Source: Streptomyces sp. CB02058 (GTDB taxonomy: Bacteria > Actinomycetota > Actinomycetes > Streptomycetales > Streptomycetaceae). From it: a stretch of 64,000 nt of DNA. Every line of letters begins with the position of its first letter. Positions within the stretch are counted from its first letter, which is position 1. The DNA is taken from assembly GCF_001905505.1 (NCBI RefSeq), contig NZ_LIPG01000010.1, forward strand, positions 19,961 to 83,960, read 5' to 3'. Both the position numbers and the translations under genes were made by a program. Shown here piece after piece: positions 19,280 to 28,437 of the stretch. The notes below the pieces were generated by a model that was given only the letters and a program-made list of their open reading frames with translations, ran no database searches and was not told the origin of the DNA.

Positions 19280-21597
19280 GGTGTTGGCCCACCGCGGCCC
19301 ACGCGCACGGGCCGGTACAGGGCGACCGATCGGCTGCGGTCGTGATCCAGGAGATCGACCAGTTCGTGGCGCAGCCGAACCCGCTCAGGATCGGCATCGA
19401 CAGCGGGCACGGGCTGCCACAGGTACAGGAGGTCACGCAGCCGGTGGCGGGGATGACTTCCACCTGCCCGCCCCGCGGTGTCTACCGCGCCGCGCAGCAC
19501 GTTGAACACGACCGGCCGCTGATCCGGATACTCCACGGCGGCGTCCATCCACAGACTGACCGCCCGCGCGCTCTCGCTGGCCACTGAGCCAGAGTCCAGC
19601 AATGTGCGCCACCCGGAGACCAAATCCGCCGTCGGGAATTCCGGCTGGTCCGCCCCGGTGCTCAGGAGTACTGGCAGGCCGGGGTCCTCCTGCGAGAGCA
19701 GCGTTGCCAGCGCCAGGAAGGAACGACGGCCGGCCTCGGTCCGTGACGGGTCTGCCGAGCACCATTCCACCACCGAGCTGAACAGCGTCGGACGCGCCGA
19801 GGCGTCCGCCCACAGGTTCCGGACCGCCCTGTACAACGAGGCCTGTACGTCATCGTGGGCCGTCTCGGCGACATGGCGAAGCCGCCGCAGCGCTTTGCCG
19901 GTGTGCCGGCGGCCGAACTCGCCGGCGCAGACATCCACGGAAAGCTTCTGCAGCGCCGACCTGTCTGCGGCGGCGTTCTTCGACCAGCGCAACAACACGG
20001 CATGCACGAAACGGCTCATGGTCGGGTGAAGTGCTGCGGCGGAGATGAGGTCGACAGCTGTCGCCCACAGCGCGTCGTCCTTGCGCCATGCGATAACGAC
20101 CTCTTCCAAGGGGTTGGCCTTGCCATGCCGCACAGCCCACCGCACGGCGAACGTCCCGACCCGGTTGGCGAGCAGAAGACGGTCTTCCGGTGTGAACGTC
20201 TCCAGGAATTTCGTCGTCCTGGCGATGGGAGCCTTCGCCATCCAGGCCAGAAAGTCTGTGCGCGCCATGGGCCGGTCGACCCAGAAGTAGTTGAGTACCG
20301 CGTCGTCCCAGCCGGGTTTGGAGAACTGAACCGTGTCGTCCTCAGTCAGCTCCGCATCGATCGAGTCGACCATCTCGATGACGCCGGGCGAACTCTGGCC
20401 TTCCAGAGCCACCGCCTCCCGCTCTTTGAGGTGGTCCGACAGCTCCGCGGTCTGTGCGTATACGTGCGCTACAGGCGCGTTCCTGAACATGGCCGCCACG
20501 AGAAGGAAGTTCCGCTGGAAGCTGGTCCTGCCCTCCTTGCTATGCCACTGCAGCAGGCTGGAACGCCAGTTGTTGCGGGCCGCCACGACGTCCAGGACCT
20601 GCTGGGTGAATGCATCGGGAAGGGTGATCTCGCTGGCCGGGGAGACCCGGCGGGGGGCCCTGCTGGCGTTGAGGATCAGGCTGACGACTTGCAGGACATC
20701 GGCGGGAGGCTGGTTACACAGAAGACCTGTGATCCGGGTGTCCTGCACCCACCGGGAGGCATCCAGCTCAGGCGCCTCGGCACGAAGCCATGCAGTGGCG
20801 ATCTCCGTGGGATCAGGCCGTCCCAGCAGGGGCACCACGCCGGACGGCGCACCCCGGCAGATCCTCGCCCACTGCTCCGGTGTCGTAAGAACGACCAGAT
20901 GCGAGTTCCGCTTGCCCAGGGTGTACTGAATCTTGCCCAGAACCGCACCGAAGTCATCTGCGACCTCGAACTTTTCTTCATCCGCGGGCAGTTCCAGCAA
21001 GTACGCAACGTTCTCTTCCCGTGGCAGCCGGCGCACCGGGAACCGGCTCCCACCCCCGAAGCTGAGTGGTCCGACCCTTGCCCCTGTGCGCTGACGCAGA
21101 TCAGCGAGCAGTGCCTGTGCGGTGAACGACCGTCCCGCACCTGGCTCACGCAAAAGCACAACAACCGATCCCGGCTCCATGAGCAGCCTCAAAGCCGCCG
21201 CGTAGCCCTCCGGCGGTGCGAACACAGCCCGAACCGTGTCCAGATAGGCATCAGGCAGCTCGGAGTGCTCCAGCATCTGCTCCAGGACCGCGGTCAGCTT
21301 CACCCCGGTCATCTCACCGAAGTTGAACAGAGCCTCCTGCCGGAGGTCCGCAACTGCTCCGGCCAGGGCCAGCGCTTGCTTCATACCAGCCCCAAGGCCC
21401 CTGACCGCCTCGATGTCCTCCGGCGACAATCCCTCATACGCCGCCGGGCCTGGAACCGAACCGTTTCCACTGCCGGTCAAACCCGCCCGCCGCACTTCGC
21501 TTTCATGGCTCTCCGTACCAGAAGATGTGCCGGACAATGGCATGGGTGAGCCTTCTCCGGGCTCAGTCAAAGTCATGAAGAAATTCTCCGTCAACAC
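19276..21597 (-). CDS. Large P-loop NTPase-like protein of unknown function
   Basis: Up to 773 residues; the ATG at 21576 (GGAG 9 bases upstream) would give 766 and may be the real start. After a low-complexity N-terminus and a helical segment, VVVLLREPGAGRSFTAQALL (~140-160) looks like a strand, P-loop and helix, but the invariant lysine is Arg (GAGRS). LVVLTTPEQW may be a Walker B-like strand. The rest is alpha-helical and rich in Trp and Leu, like the repeat scaffolds of STAND-type proteins. It lies between two small unknown genes in one operon. A sensor or scaffold NTPase is possible; function is unknown. Confidence 0.72.
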   Translation of the reverse strand: MLTENFFMTLTEPGEGSPMPLSGTSSGTESHESEVRRAGLTGSGNGSVPGPAAYEGLSPEDIEAVRGLGAGMKQALALAGAVADLRQEALFNFGEMTGVKLTAVLEQMLEHSELPDAYLDTVRAVFAPPEGYAAALRLLMEPGSVVVLLREPGAGRSFTAQALLADLRQRTGARVGPLSFGGGSRFPVRRLPREENVAYLLELPADEEKFEVADDFGAVLGKIQYTLGKRNSHLVVLTTPEQWARICRGAPSGVVPLLGRPDPTEIATAWLRAEAPELDASRWVQDTRITGLLCNQPPADVLQVVSLILNASRAPRRVSPASEITLPDAFTQQVLDVVAARNNWRSSLLQWHSKEGRTSFQRNFLLVAAMFRNAPVAHVYAQTAELSDHLKEREAVALEGQSSPGVIEMVDSIDAELTEDDTVQFSKPGWDDAVLNYFWVDRPMARTDFLAWMAKAPIARTTKFLETFTPEDRLLLANRVGTFAVRWAVRHGKANPLEEVVIAWRKDDALWATAVDLISAAALHPTMSRFVHAVLLRWSKNAAADRSALQKLSVDVCAGEFGRRHTGKALRRLRHVAETAHDDVQASLYRAVRNLWADASARPTLFSSVVEWCSADPSRTEAGRRSFLALATLLSQEDPGLPVLLSTGADQPEFPTADLVSGWRTLLDSGSVASESARAVSLWMDAAVEYPDQRPVVFNVLRGAVDTAGRAGGSHPRHRLRDLLYLWQPVPAVDADPERVRLRHELVDLLDHDRSRSVALYRPVRVGRGGPTP

Positions 21598-21632
21598 GAA
21601 TTGCCGCAGAGGTGGGATTCTTGTTCGAACCG

Positions 21633-22175
21633 TCAGCGGATTTCGTCGATTTCAGCTCCGATGATCTCCGCACCCTCGCGGACGGTGCCCGCCCTCTGCC
21701 GCACGCTGACATCCGCCGACTCAGCGACACGGCGTACCTTCAGCGCTGCAGCCTTGCCGTGAACGTCATCGAGTACCTGCTCGATCCGAACCCCGCTCGC
21801 CGGCCGGTTCTCCCCAGCGAACGTCAGCCGCTGCCCCTCGACTTCCTCCAGAACGGCGCGCAGCCCACCAAGGCTATGACGCAGCCGTTCGTCATCAGCC
21901 CTGATCAGCTCCCTGTGATCGTCATAGACGCCCAGGACTCCCAGCAGGGACTCGATCCGTTGCACACGCTCCGACGTCAGTGCCGAAGCATCAAAGACAG
22001 GAGGCCCCGGGGTGCCCACCACGACCGCAGGGGCCGATTCCAGCTCACCAGACCCCACCTCCTCACGGCGTAGGGCCCGGCGGTCCAGAACCGCACCGGC
22101 CCGTCCGTAGAGAAAGCCGAAAGCCTGTGTCAGAGCCGACGCCGCCAGCACGGGAAATGTGAACGCGTCACTCAA
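21633..22175 (-). CDS. Hypothetical protein, first gene of ATPase operon
   Basis: 180 residues from a TTG at 22175, preferred because GGGGAGGGG is 6 bases upstream; the open frame extends to 22229 without a ribosome site. A hydrophobic N-terminus (FTFPVLAASALTQAFGFLYG) could be a membrane anchor. A helical region (~85-120) and a small C-terminal part follow. Not recognised. 35-56 bases separate it from the P-loop gene, consistent with an operon. Confidence 0.6.
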   Translation of the reverse strand: MSDAFTFPVLAASALTQAFGFLYGRAGAVLDRRALRREEVGSGELESAPAVVVGTPGPPVFDASALTSERVQRIESLLGVLGVYDDHRELIRADDERLRHSLGGLRAVLEEVEGQRLTFAGENRPASGVRIEQVLDDVHGKAAALKVRRVAESADVSVRQRAGTVREGAEIIGAEIDEIR

Positions 22176-22512
22176 ATCAAGCCCCTCCCCTAGAGCACAC
22201 TGAAATACCCCCTGATGCTCACACCGCACAGAGTCTGGCTGCCGCAGAGCCGCACGACACGGGAAGCGGAAGGAATGACCGAAACTTCGCCATCCTGACA
22301 GAAATCGAACCCGAAACGAACACTCTCAAGATCAATTATCTTAAAAGGGGGCGCTGCCCAGCGCACACGCCCTACGTGGCTGCATCGTTCCAGGTTCGTG
22401 CAATGGCATGACAAGGGGTGCAGGGGCAGGCAAAGAGGCTGAAAAGCTCCCACGCCGCCGGTGCGCGCCTGATGCACCCTGCTAACGAAGAGAAGGTCCT
22501 CACCACCGCTCG

Positions 22513-22544
22513 GGGCGCCCACCTCGCACGCGAGGTGGGCGCCC
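22513..22544. terminator. 15-bp perfect hairpin
   Basis: GGGCGCCCACCTCGC at 22513-22527 pairs with its exact reverse complement at 22530-22544. It is terminator-like but lacks a T-run, and it overlaps the start of the HNH relic. It lies ~340 bases upstream of the minus-strand operon, on the side away from its reading direction. Confidence 0.45.
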
Positions 22545-22700
22545 TCGGCCCACCGGTCCGGTACGTGGGGGAGTGGCTGGCCACCCAGCTGCGCTGGCAG
22601 CTGTCCGCGGACACGATCGAGCTGGAGGCGCTGAAAGTGTTCACCGAAGGGCCCTGCGAGGACACCGTCGTCTCCTGCAAGCCCGTCCCTGGCTGCGGGG
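22545..22700 (+). pseudogene. Relic of an HNH (DUF1524-type) nuclease C-terminus
   Basis: The reading YVGEWLATQLRWQLSAD..ALKVFTEGPCEDTVV aligns with the C-terminus of the intact nucleases at 23107-23835 (YAADWTATKLRWKLSAD) and 27564-28229 (YAADWVATKLRWGLTVD). The catalytic HNH part and the N-terminus are absent, and no valid start belongs to it. It is a fragment of a third, diverged paralogue left by a deletion. Confidence 0.65.
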
Positions 22701-22778
22701 TGCCGGAGCCAGATGGCCCTGGCACCCCACAGTCAGCGTTGCTCCTGATTGCTCCGTATTGCCAGAGAGTCGTGTGTC

Positions 22779-23012
22779 ATGAGCCGAGGCCTGATCGTCG
22801 CGGACATGTAGAACGACTTCTGTGAGGGAAGGAGCGTCCCCGCCGCGGGCGGCGCGCGGATCGCCACCGCGATCGCAGGGATGGTGGAACAGAAGGAGGA
22901 CGGCGACTGCCAGGTCGTCGTCGCGACCAGGGATCACCCCAACGACCCGGGAGGCCACTTCTCCGATACAGAGCGGCTTGCCCGGGAGGGCGACGGGCAT
23001 AGCACAATGTAG
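22779..23012 (+). pseudogene. Truncated nicotinamidase (pncA-like) with in-frame TAG
   Basis: From the ATG at 22779 the frame reads SRGLIVADM, stop, NDFCEGRSVPAAGG..VVATRDHPNDPGGHFSDTE, which is the N-terminal third of nicotinamidase/isochorismatase hydrolases. The family has VDVQNDF there, so a Gln codon (CAG) has become TAG at 22809-22811. The frame ends at 23012 after 77 codons, whereas the family is ~190 residues. The active-site Asp is present but the Cys region is missing. It is dead. Confidence 0.82.
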
Positions 23013-23106
23013 CGACGGTGCGGCACACATGACCATCTGTCACCAGGGTCGCTGGTCTGGGACGATGAGCGTGCAACGATGCCTTCCCCCTTTTTGGAGC
23101 GCCCCG

Positions 23107-23835
23107 GTGACATCGCGCTGTCTCGTCCCTCTGTCCGCGATAGTGCTCGCGGCTGCTCTGACTGCCTGTAACCCTCAGGCGGACGGCAAGCCTGCCGACG
23201 GTGCGCCCAGCTCTACCGCGTCCGCCGCGTCACCGGCTGCGGGTGGCCCTGCCCCCGGGGCCGGCAGCCTCAGCCTGCCCGATGCCATCGCCGCCCTCCC
23301 TGACGGTACGGAGAAGCGCGACGGATACGAGCGGGACAGCTTCAAGCACTGGGTCGACGAGGACGGCGACGGCTGCCCCACCCGGGCCGAGGTTCTTCTC
23401 GAGGAGGCCACCACGAAACCCGAGCAGGGCGAGCGCTGCGCGCTGGCCGGCGGTACGTGGATGTCCTACTACGACGAGGTCGAGATCACTGACGCGCGCA
23501 AGCTGGACATCGACCACATGGTTCCGCTTGCCGAAGCCTGGGACAGCGGCGCCTACGACTGGACACCCGAGCGCCGCCAGGCCTACGCCAACGACCTCGG
23601 CAGCCAGCGCTCCTTGGTCGCCGTCACCGCGAAGACCAACCGCTCCAAGAGCGACAAGGACCCCGCCCAATGGCTGCCACCGGCCCTGGGCGCCCGGTGC
23701 CCCTACGCAGCCGACTGGACCGCGACCAAGCTCCGGTGGAAGCTGAGCGCGGATCAGAAGGAACGAGGCGCCCTGCTTGAGCTTGCGAAGGAGTGCCCTG
23801 ACACCACAGTCGAGTTCGAAGAGGCTGGACAGTAA
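23107..23835 (+). CDS. Lipoprotein HNH nuclease (DUF1524/GmrSD C-terminal type)
   Basis: 242 residues from the GTG at 23107 with GGAG 8 bases upstream. The N-terminus is a lipoprotein signal peptide with lipobox LTAC, so the protein is exported and anchored. The core DIDHMVPLAEAWDSGA..YANDL..VAVTAKTNRSKSDKDP is the HNH motif of DUF1524 proteins: His of DHM, Asn of TNRSK and nearby metal ligands. Such secreted HNH proteins are common in Streptomyces and probably cut extracellular DNA. It is paralogous to 27564-28229. The pncA relic lies immediately upstream. Confidence 0.87.
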   Translation: MTSRCLVPLSAIVLAAALTACNPQADGKPADGAPSSTASAASPAAGGPAPGAGSLSLPDAIAALPDGTEKRDGYERDSFKHWVDEDGDGCPTRAEVLLEEATTKPEQGERCALAGGTWMSYYDEVEITDARKLDIDHMVPLAEAWDSGAYDWTPERRQAYANDLGSQRSLVAVTAKTNRSKSDKDPAQWLPPALGARCPYAADWTATKLRWKLSADQKERGALLELAKECPDTTVEFEEAGQ

Positions 23836-24686
23836 ACGGTCAACACCTGGGTGCATATCTGCGCGTATGCCTGCTCCCGGTCGGGAGTAGCGAAGCCGGG
23901 GTGCAGGCTCAGTCGCCCTGCTCGCCCCGTGCGATCCGCTCTGCCCTTCCCGGGGCAGCGGGTGAGGTGCTTCCGATCCGGTACGTCGCCGTCACACGCG
24001 CCCGTCGGCGCCTCGGAATCGGCAGCCTGGGCTGGAAGGACGACCCGACGGGCGGAAGCGACGCCGGGCGCACACCTCACCGCAGATTCGCGAGACCAAA
24101 TGAGGGCGCGAGGGGAGAGGGCGGGGCGGCGGTGCCAGGCGACGGGACGTGTCCCTTACCGGCTTGACCGGCTCCAGGCGTGTGTTTCTTGCGGCAGCGC
24201 ACGCGGGGCGCACGGAAGCAACAGGTATGGGCGTAGGAGCTGTTGTCAGTGCGCTGCGCTACGGTCATTTCCCCATTGTCGGGGTGTTTTGTTCCCGCCC
24301 GGCCTCTAGCTCAGGCCGGGCGGGAACGAGTGGCGCGCTCCCAGTTGGTTCTCGGCACGGGACCGGCCCCTTCCGGATGGAAGGACGACACCAAGGTGTC
24401 CTGTCTCCATTTGGGGGTCTCGCCGGTGGGAATGCAAGGAGAACCGGGAACTTCACCCGCCAAGAGCTACGGGCGTGCCCCACATGCGCGGGAACGGTCA
24501 TCCCTGACCGCTGGGCGTACCTTCCACGCCTCGTAATGTTCCGTAATTCCATGATCACGTGGCGTTAGCGACCCCCGGCGGTACATGCTGATGCTCCCTC
24601 AGCAGCGGATCGGCACCCGCTCGTTGAAGGGGCCGCATCGATGTGGCCTTCCGGATGTAGAGCAACACGACACACAAGGAAACGCG
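23836..24686. other. 851-bp gene-free stretch
   Basis: No supportable gene. Several overlapping open frames on both strands lack ribosome sites and family resemblance. It contains the strong hairpin at 24291-24327, preceded by a small CCCC/GGGG hairpin and TGTTTT at 24271-24290, which may be a terminator. Confidence 0.55.
24291..24327. terminator. 15-bp perfect hairpin with 7-base loop
   Basis: GTTCCCGCCCGGCCT (24291-24305), loop CTAGCTC, then the exact reverse complement at 24313-24327. This is one of the strongest isolated hairpins in the window outside the telomere. It follows the nuclease gene by ~450 bases and may be a terminator or an insulating element. Confidence 0.5.
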
Positions 24687-24902
24687 ATGAACAGCAAGTT
24701 GATAGCGGCAGCAATGGTGCTGTCGCTGGGCGTCCTCGGCTGGAGCGTGGCGATGGCGGCGATGGGGCACGCCGCCATCATCGCCACGCTGGCCCCGGTC
24801 CTCGGCCTCACCGTCACCCACGTCCTGGCCGGCTTCCGCAACAAGTCCGCGGTCTCCAGCCCGGTCACAGCCGTGACCGACGAGGAGGACAGCGCCCCGT
24901 GA
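24687..24902 (+). CDS. Small membrane protein, first of a coupled three-gene operon
   Basis: 71 residues from the ATG at 24687, with AGGAAA 4-5 bases upstream. Two hydrophobic stretches (LIAAAMVLSLGVLGWSVAMAA and AAIIATLAPVLGLTVTHVLAG) suggest a two-pass membrane peptide with a short acidic tail (DEEDSAP). Its stop overlaps the next start (GTGA). No family is recognised. Confidence 0.68.
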   Translation: MNSKLIAAAMVLSLGVLGWSVAMAAMGHAAIIATLAPVLGLTVTHVLAGFRNKSAVSSPVTAVTDEEDSAP

Positions 24903-25804
24903 CCCCCTCGCTCAACGCGTCGGGGCCGGCTTCCGAGCCGGCCCCGCTCCGCCCCGGCCGCAAACTCGGCCCCATCGCCTCCACCGTGGGCAGCTCGCAC
25001 CGCGCATGGCTCGGACCGACCCGCGAGCACTACCTCCTCAGCGGCCGCACCCTTGCCGACCTCAGCGCGAGCGTCCTCGCCAAGTCCAAACTCTCCGAGC
25101 TGCTGCGCGGCGTCGGTCACTACCCGCGCTGGGAGGTCATCCACCGCCTTGCCGAGGAGCTGAACATCCCGACCTGGCCCCTGCACCGGCTCTGGAAGCA
25201 AGCCGCCATGGACGCCGGAAAGAGCCGGGACTGGGTCGACCGCTCCACCGGAGGCACCCTGGCCCTCACCACCCAGGCCGGACCGCCCCTGGAACACGGT
25301 GCCCTGCGCTCCATCGTCGAAGACGGCTACCGCCGCTACGCCGGCGTCTTCCTGACCGATGACGTCCTGGACGCTGCCGTCGAGGAGTCCTTCGCCATTC
25401 TGTGGCTCTCCTTCGACGATGCCCTGGCCAGCCCCGACATCCGCCGCTACGCCTGGAACATCCTCAGCGCCACGGTCAGGGCCAAGGCCGACCACCGAGA
25501 CCAGCGGCCCGTCCTCGGCAGCGCCGCCTTCGACACCGTCGCCCTCCTGCACGCCCAGACCTCCCTCGACGACCAGGTGGTCCAGCTAGCCGAAAGCCTG
25601 GAGACGTTCACCGCCATCAGCAAGCTGCCCCTCACCCAGCTCGACGTCATGGTGCTGCGGCGCCTGTGCGGCTACACCACCGAGAAGGTCTCCGACCTCC
25701 TCGGCATCCCGCTGGCCCTCGTACGGTCCAGCCAACGCCACGCCGACCGGTTCCTCGCCGACACCGTGGAGCCGCCGGCCCCGACCGGAGGAACCACCTC
25801 ATGA
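24899..25804 (+). CDS. XRE/sigma-like regulator
   Basis: 301 residues from a GTG overlapping the previous gene by four bases. The N-terminal half (~25-80: YLLSGRTLADLSASVLAKSKLSELLRGV) looks like a divergent XRE HTH. The C-terminal part (LPLTQLDVMVLRRLCGYTTEKVSDLLGIPLALV) resembles sigma-70 region 4, the -35-binding HTH. An atypical sigma-like regulator is the best guess. It overlaps the next gene by ATGA, so all three genes form one translationally coupled operon. Confidence 0.7.
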   Translation: MTPSLNASGPASEPAPLRPGRKLGPIASTVGSSHRAWLGPTREHYLLSGRTLADLSASVLAKSKLSELLRGVGHYPRWEVIHRLAEELNIPTWPLHRLWKQAAMDAGKSRDWVDRSTGGTLALTTQAGPPLEHGALRSIVEDGYRRYAGVFLTDDVLDAAVEESFAILWLSFDDALASPDIRRYAWNILSATVRAKADHRDQRPVLGSAAFDTVALLHAQTSLDDQVVQLAESLETFTAISKLPLTQLDVMVLRRLCGYTTEKVSDLLGIPLALVRSSQRHADRFLADTVEPPAPTGGTTS

Positions 25805-26649
25805 GAAAGACAGACCTCGACAGCATCCTGTCCCGGACACTGCTCGTCTTCGACCGAGCCGTGCCACGAGACGCCGTCCCCGCCCGCGACCCGGCCCTCA
25901 AACCCCGCTGCCCCGTCGCCCCCCGCTACGCGACCGACCAGAACACGGCATCGGCCGCCGAGGACCTGCGCGCCCTCTGCGAGGCCCTCGTCACCCACAC
26001 CCCCGCGCGCGCCGTCGCAGACTTCATCACCGACCAGGTCCCCGAGCCGCGCAGCGCCATGGTCCTGGCCTGCGTCCTGCAGCTCACCGACACCGACGAC
26101 GGCGCCCGCTTCTGGTGGCAGTACGCCGCTGGCGCCGGACACCCCGCGGCCGCCTACTGCCTCTACCTTCACCACCTAGCCCTCGGAGAGACCCACGCCG
26201 CCCGCTGGTGGCACAAGCAGACTGACGACGACACTCACCAAGCCAAGACCATCCGCACCACAGTCCACCGCGACAACAAGACCGTCGCTCTCTACCACGA
26301 CGAGGAGACCTCCGCAGCCACCCTCTTGCGACTCCTGCGCCGCCTTGGCAAGCACACCGCACGCCCTAGGTCTGCCGTCGTATCTGAGCTGATGGCCTAC
26401 ATGCCCACCGCCGTCGCTGTCGGCTACCTCCGTGAACCCGACAGCGAACTTCCGTTGCCCGGAGACCAGTTCGCCCACGAGATCCACGCTCTGCTCACAA
26501 CCAGCGCCACCCAACCCCACCGTCCCAGCAACCTTCCGGCACGTATCCGCACGCGCACCCGCGGCCGCCCTCGCCCCGAATCACGCCAAGCAGGAGCCGA
26601 TACCCAACTCCGAATCCCGCAGCCTCTCGACGAGGCTGCCTCACGTTGA
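25801..26649 (+). CDS. Hypothetical protein, third gene of sigma-like operon
   Basis: 282 residues. The ATG at 25801 overlaps the regulator stop. A helical region around residues 60-140 (FWWQYAAGAGHPAAAYCLYLHHLALGE) resembles one or two SEL1/TPR-like helical repeats. The C-terminus is basic and low complexity (ARIRTRTRGRPRP). It is not secreted. It may be a partner or modulator of the sigma-like protein; no function is assigned. Confidence 0.65.
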   Translation: MRKTDLDSILSRTLLVFDRAVPRDAVPARDPALKPRCPVAPRYATDQNTASAAEDLRALCEALVTHTPARAVADFITDQVPEPRSAMVLACVLQLTDTDDGARFWWQYAAGAGHPAAAYCLYLHHLALGETHAARWWHKQTDDDTHQAKTIRTTVHRDNKTVALYHDEETSAATLLRLLRRLGKHTARPRSAVVSELMAYMPTAVAVGYLREPDSELPLPGDQFAHEIHALLTTSATQPHRPSNLPARIRTRTRGRPRPESRQAGADTQLRIPQPLDEAASR

Positions 26650-26872
26650 CCAACCACCCCGCTCCCGGTGGGCAGCTGACCTTGAATCTCACCTTGCCCG
26701 GCTGCTACACCATCATCGAGCTCGACCCCGAGCAGGCCATACACGGGGGCATGCCTGCACGCACATCGTCTGTGGAGATGCCGGGACACCCGCTGGTCAG
26801 CGAACAGCGCGGACGTTCCTCTAGACCGAGCAGCCCACTGAGGATTTCTCAGCGACCTTCTGATGGGCGCTC
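26650..26872. other. Short spacer, nothing recognised
   Basis: A TTG-initiated open frame (26646-26915) crosses this spacer, but it lacks a ribosome site and family resemblance and runs antisense into the phosphotransferase relic. No gene is called. Confidence 0.5.
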
Positions 26873-27366
26873 TCAGCTGACGATGCGAGCCGTGGCGAGG
26901 TCGGCGAGGATCTGATCCACGGTTTGGTGTGGTGTCTGATTCGACGTGTCCAGCCAGAGCGCCTGGCGCGGGGTGCCGCGGCGCAGGGCCGCCGTAGCCG
27001 TTCTTGTGGCGGCCGGCCTCACGCGTTGCGACTGCTTCGGGGTGGGGGACAAGGGCGACCAGATACAGGGGCTTCGCCGTCACGGTGTCAAGGTAGGCGT
27101 CCAGGTGCTTGCCGAGAACGACGTCTTGGACGATGACGGTCCATCCCGCCTGCGCGTACAGGTCTGCGACCGCAGCAGATGCCTGGTAGCGCAGTCGCAG
27201 CTGTGCTATTGCCTCGGCGGGCGGCTGGGGCGTGAATTCCTTGCGGCCGGACACGATCATCCGTCGGAAGCCGTTGCCGCGCAGGTGCGCGGAGGGCCTG
27301 GCGACGCCGAACCGTGTCCTGAGCCGCTTGACCGGTGCCCGTCCGAACCACCGGGCCAGCCGTCAT
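26873..27366 (-). pseudogene. Frameshifted P-loop phosphotransferase-like gene
   Basis: Read on the minus strand in three frames, the pieces line up as one AAA/chloramphenicol-phosphotransferase-like kinase: a degraded P-loop (VVRTGTGQAAQDT), then HLRGNGFRRMIVSGRKEFTP, QLRLRYQASAAVADLYAQAGW, VIVQDVVLGKHLDAYL, EAGRHKNGYG, and after a deletion plus shift LWLDTSNQTPHQTVDQILADL, ending at TGA 26873-26875. Two or more frame changes and a lost P-loop lysine make it non-functional. Confidence 0.75.
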
Positions 27367-27563
27367 GTGGTGCCGTGGCCGCGTGGCTGAACGACCGCTG
27401 GCGCCTGATCCTGCGGGGGACTCCAGTCGATGGCTGCCATGCCACGGAATCGCAGCAGGCCCCTGCGAGCTCGATGCCGTCGCGGTATGACTTACCAGCC
27501 TCCGGAGTGACGGGCCAGCACGTCCGACCGCTCGGCGGTGTCTATCGCCGGTACAAGAGCATC

Positions 27564-28229
27564 ATGATCAACAACGTTGTGCGGGGCTTTGCCGCCGCCA
27601 CTCTCACTCTCGTGCCGTTTCTCGCTGCAGCTCCGGCTCACGCCGCCGAAGTCACGACCCTCGCGGAGGGCGTCCAGGCGCTGCCGCTGGCCGCGGAGTC
27701 CCGCACCGGCTACCAGCGCTCGTCCTTCAGGCACTGGGTCGACGCGGACAAGGACTCCTGCAACAGTCGCATGGAGGTCCTGATCGCCGAGTCGAGGATC
27801 GCGCCTACCGTCGAAGCCGGCTGCAAGGTGACTGCGGGGGAGTGGTACTCGTACTACGACGGCCTCACCCTCACCGCACCGGGCGGCCTGGACATCGACC
27901 ACATGGTGCCCCTCGCCGAAGCCTGGGACAGCGGAGCCTCCCAGTGGACCCCGGCACGCCGCGAGGCCTACGCCAACGACCTGGATGCCGAACGCTCCCT
28001 AGTCGCCGTCACCGCGAAGACGAACAGGTCGAAGGCCGACCAGGACCCCTCCACCTGGCTCCCTCCGCTTGCCGACGCCCGCTGTACCTACGCAGCCGAC
28101 TGGGTCGCTACCAAGCTCCGCTGGGGCCTGACCGTCGACCAGCCTGAAGCGGAAGCCCTCACCACGCTCGCCGAGACCTGTGGCAACCAGCTGATCACGT
28201 ACGAAGCCGCCGCTGACGCCGGTAAGTAG
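27564..28229 (+). CDS. Secreted HNH nuclease (DUF1524 type)
   Basis: 221 residues from the ATG at 27564, chosen because it places a clean signal peptide at the N-terminus (FAAATLTLVPFLAAAPAHA, then AEV). The ribosome site is weak. The core DIDHMVPLAEAWDSGA..YANDLDAERSLVAVTAKTNRSKADQDP carries the HNH residues of the DUF1524 family. It is closely related to 23107-23835 but has a cleavable Sec signal rather than a lipobox, so it is released rather than anchored. The phosphotransferase relic is upstream on the opposite strand. Confidence 0.86.
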   Translation: MINNVVRGFAAATLTLVPFLAAAPAHAAEVTTLAEGVQALPLAAESRTGYQRSSFRHWVDADKDSCNSRMEVLIAESRIAPTVEAGCKVTAGEWYSYYDGLTLTAPGGLDIDHMVPLAEAWDSGASQWTPARREAYANDLDAERSLVAVTAKTNRSKADQDPSTWLPPLADARCTYAADWVATKLRWGLTVDQPEAEALTTLAETCGNQLITYEAAADAGK

Positions 28230-28312
28230 ACGTCCCGCATTGTCCGAAGAGCGTCCGCATGCGATGTCTGCACGTGCGGACACTCAGTGGTAGGTCTCCC
28301 CGATTGAGGCAG

Positions 28313-28336
28313 CCCCACCACTCTTTGCCGGTGGGG
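28313..28336 (+). terminator. Probable terminator after HNH gene
   Basis: CCCCACC at 28313-28319 pairs with GGTGGGG at 28330-28336 over a 10-base loop, 84 bases after the HNH stop. Confidence 0.5.
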
Positions 28337-28437
28337 CGTCCGGTGGGCGGGGTAGGGGCGCTGTCTCGAACGGCACGTTTCGCCAGTGCGGTCTGACACC
28401 GGACAGGACGCTGGCCCCCGCCAGCCGGCGGTGGCGG

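Noticed and set aside
22418..22825. A 135-codon open frame as an intact gene
   Set aside because: Only its middle matches the C-terminus of the neighbouring HNH nucleases; the rest runs through a hairpin and into the pncA relic, so it is a relic, not a gene.
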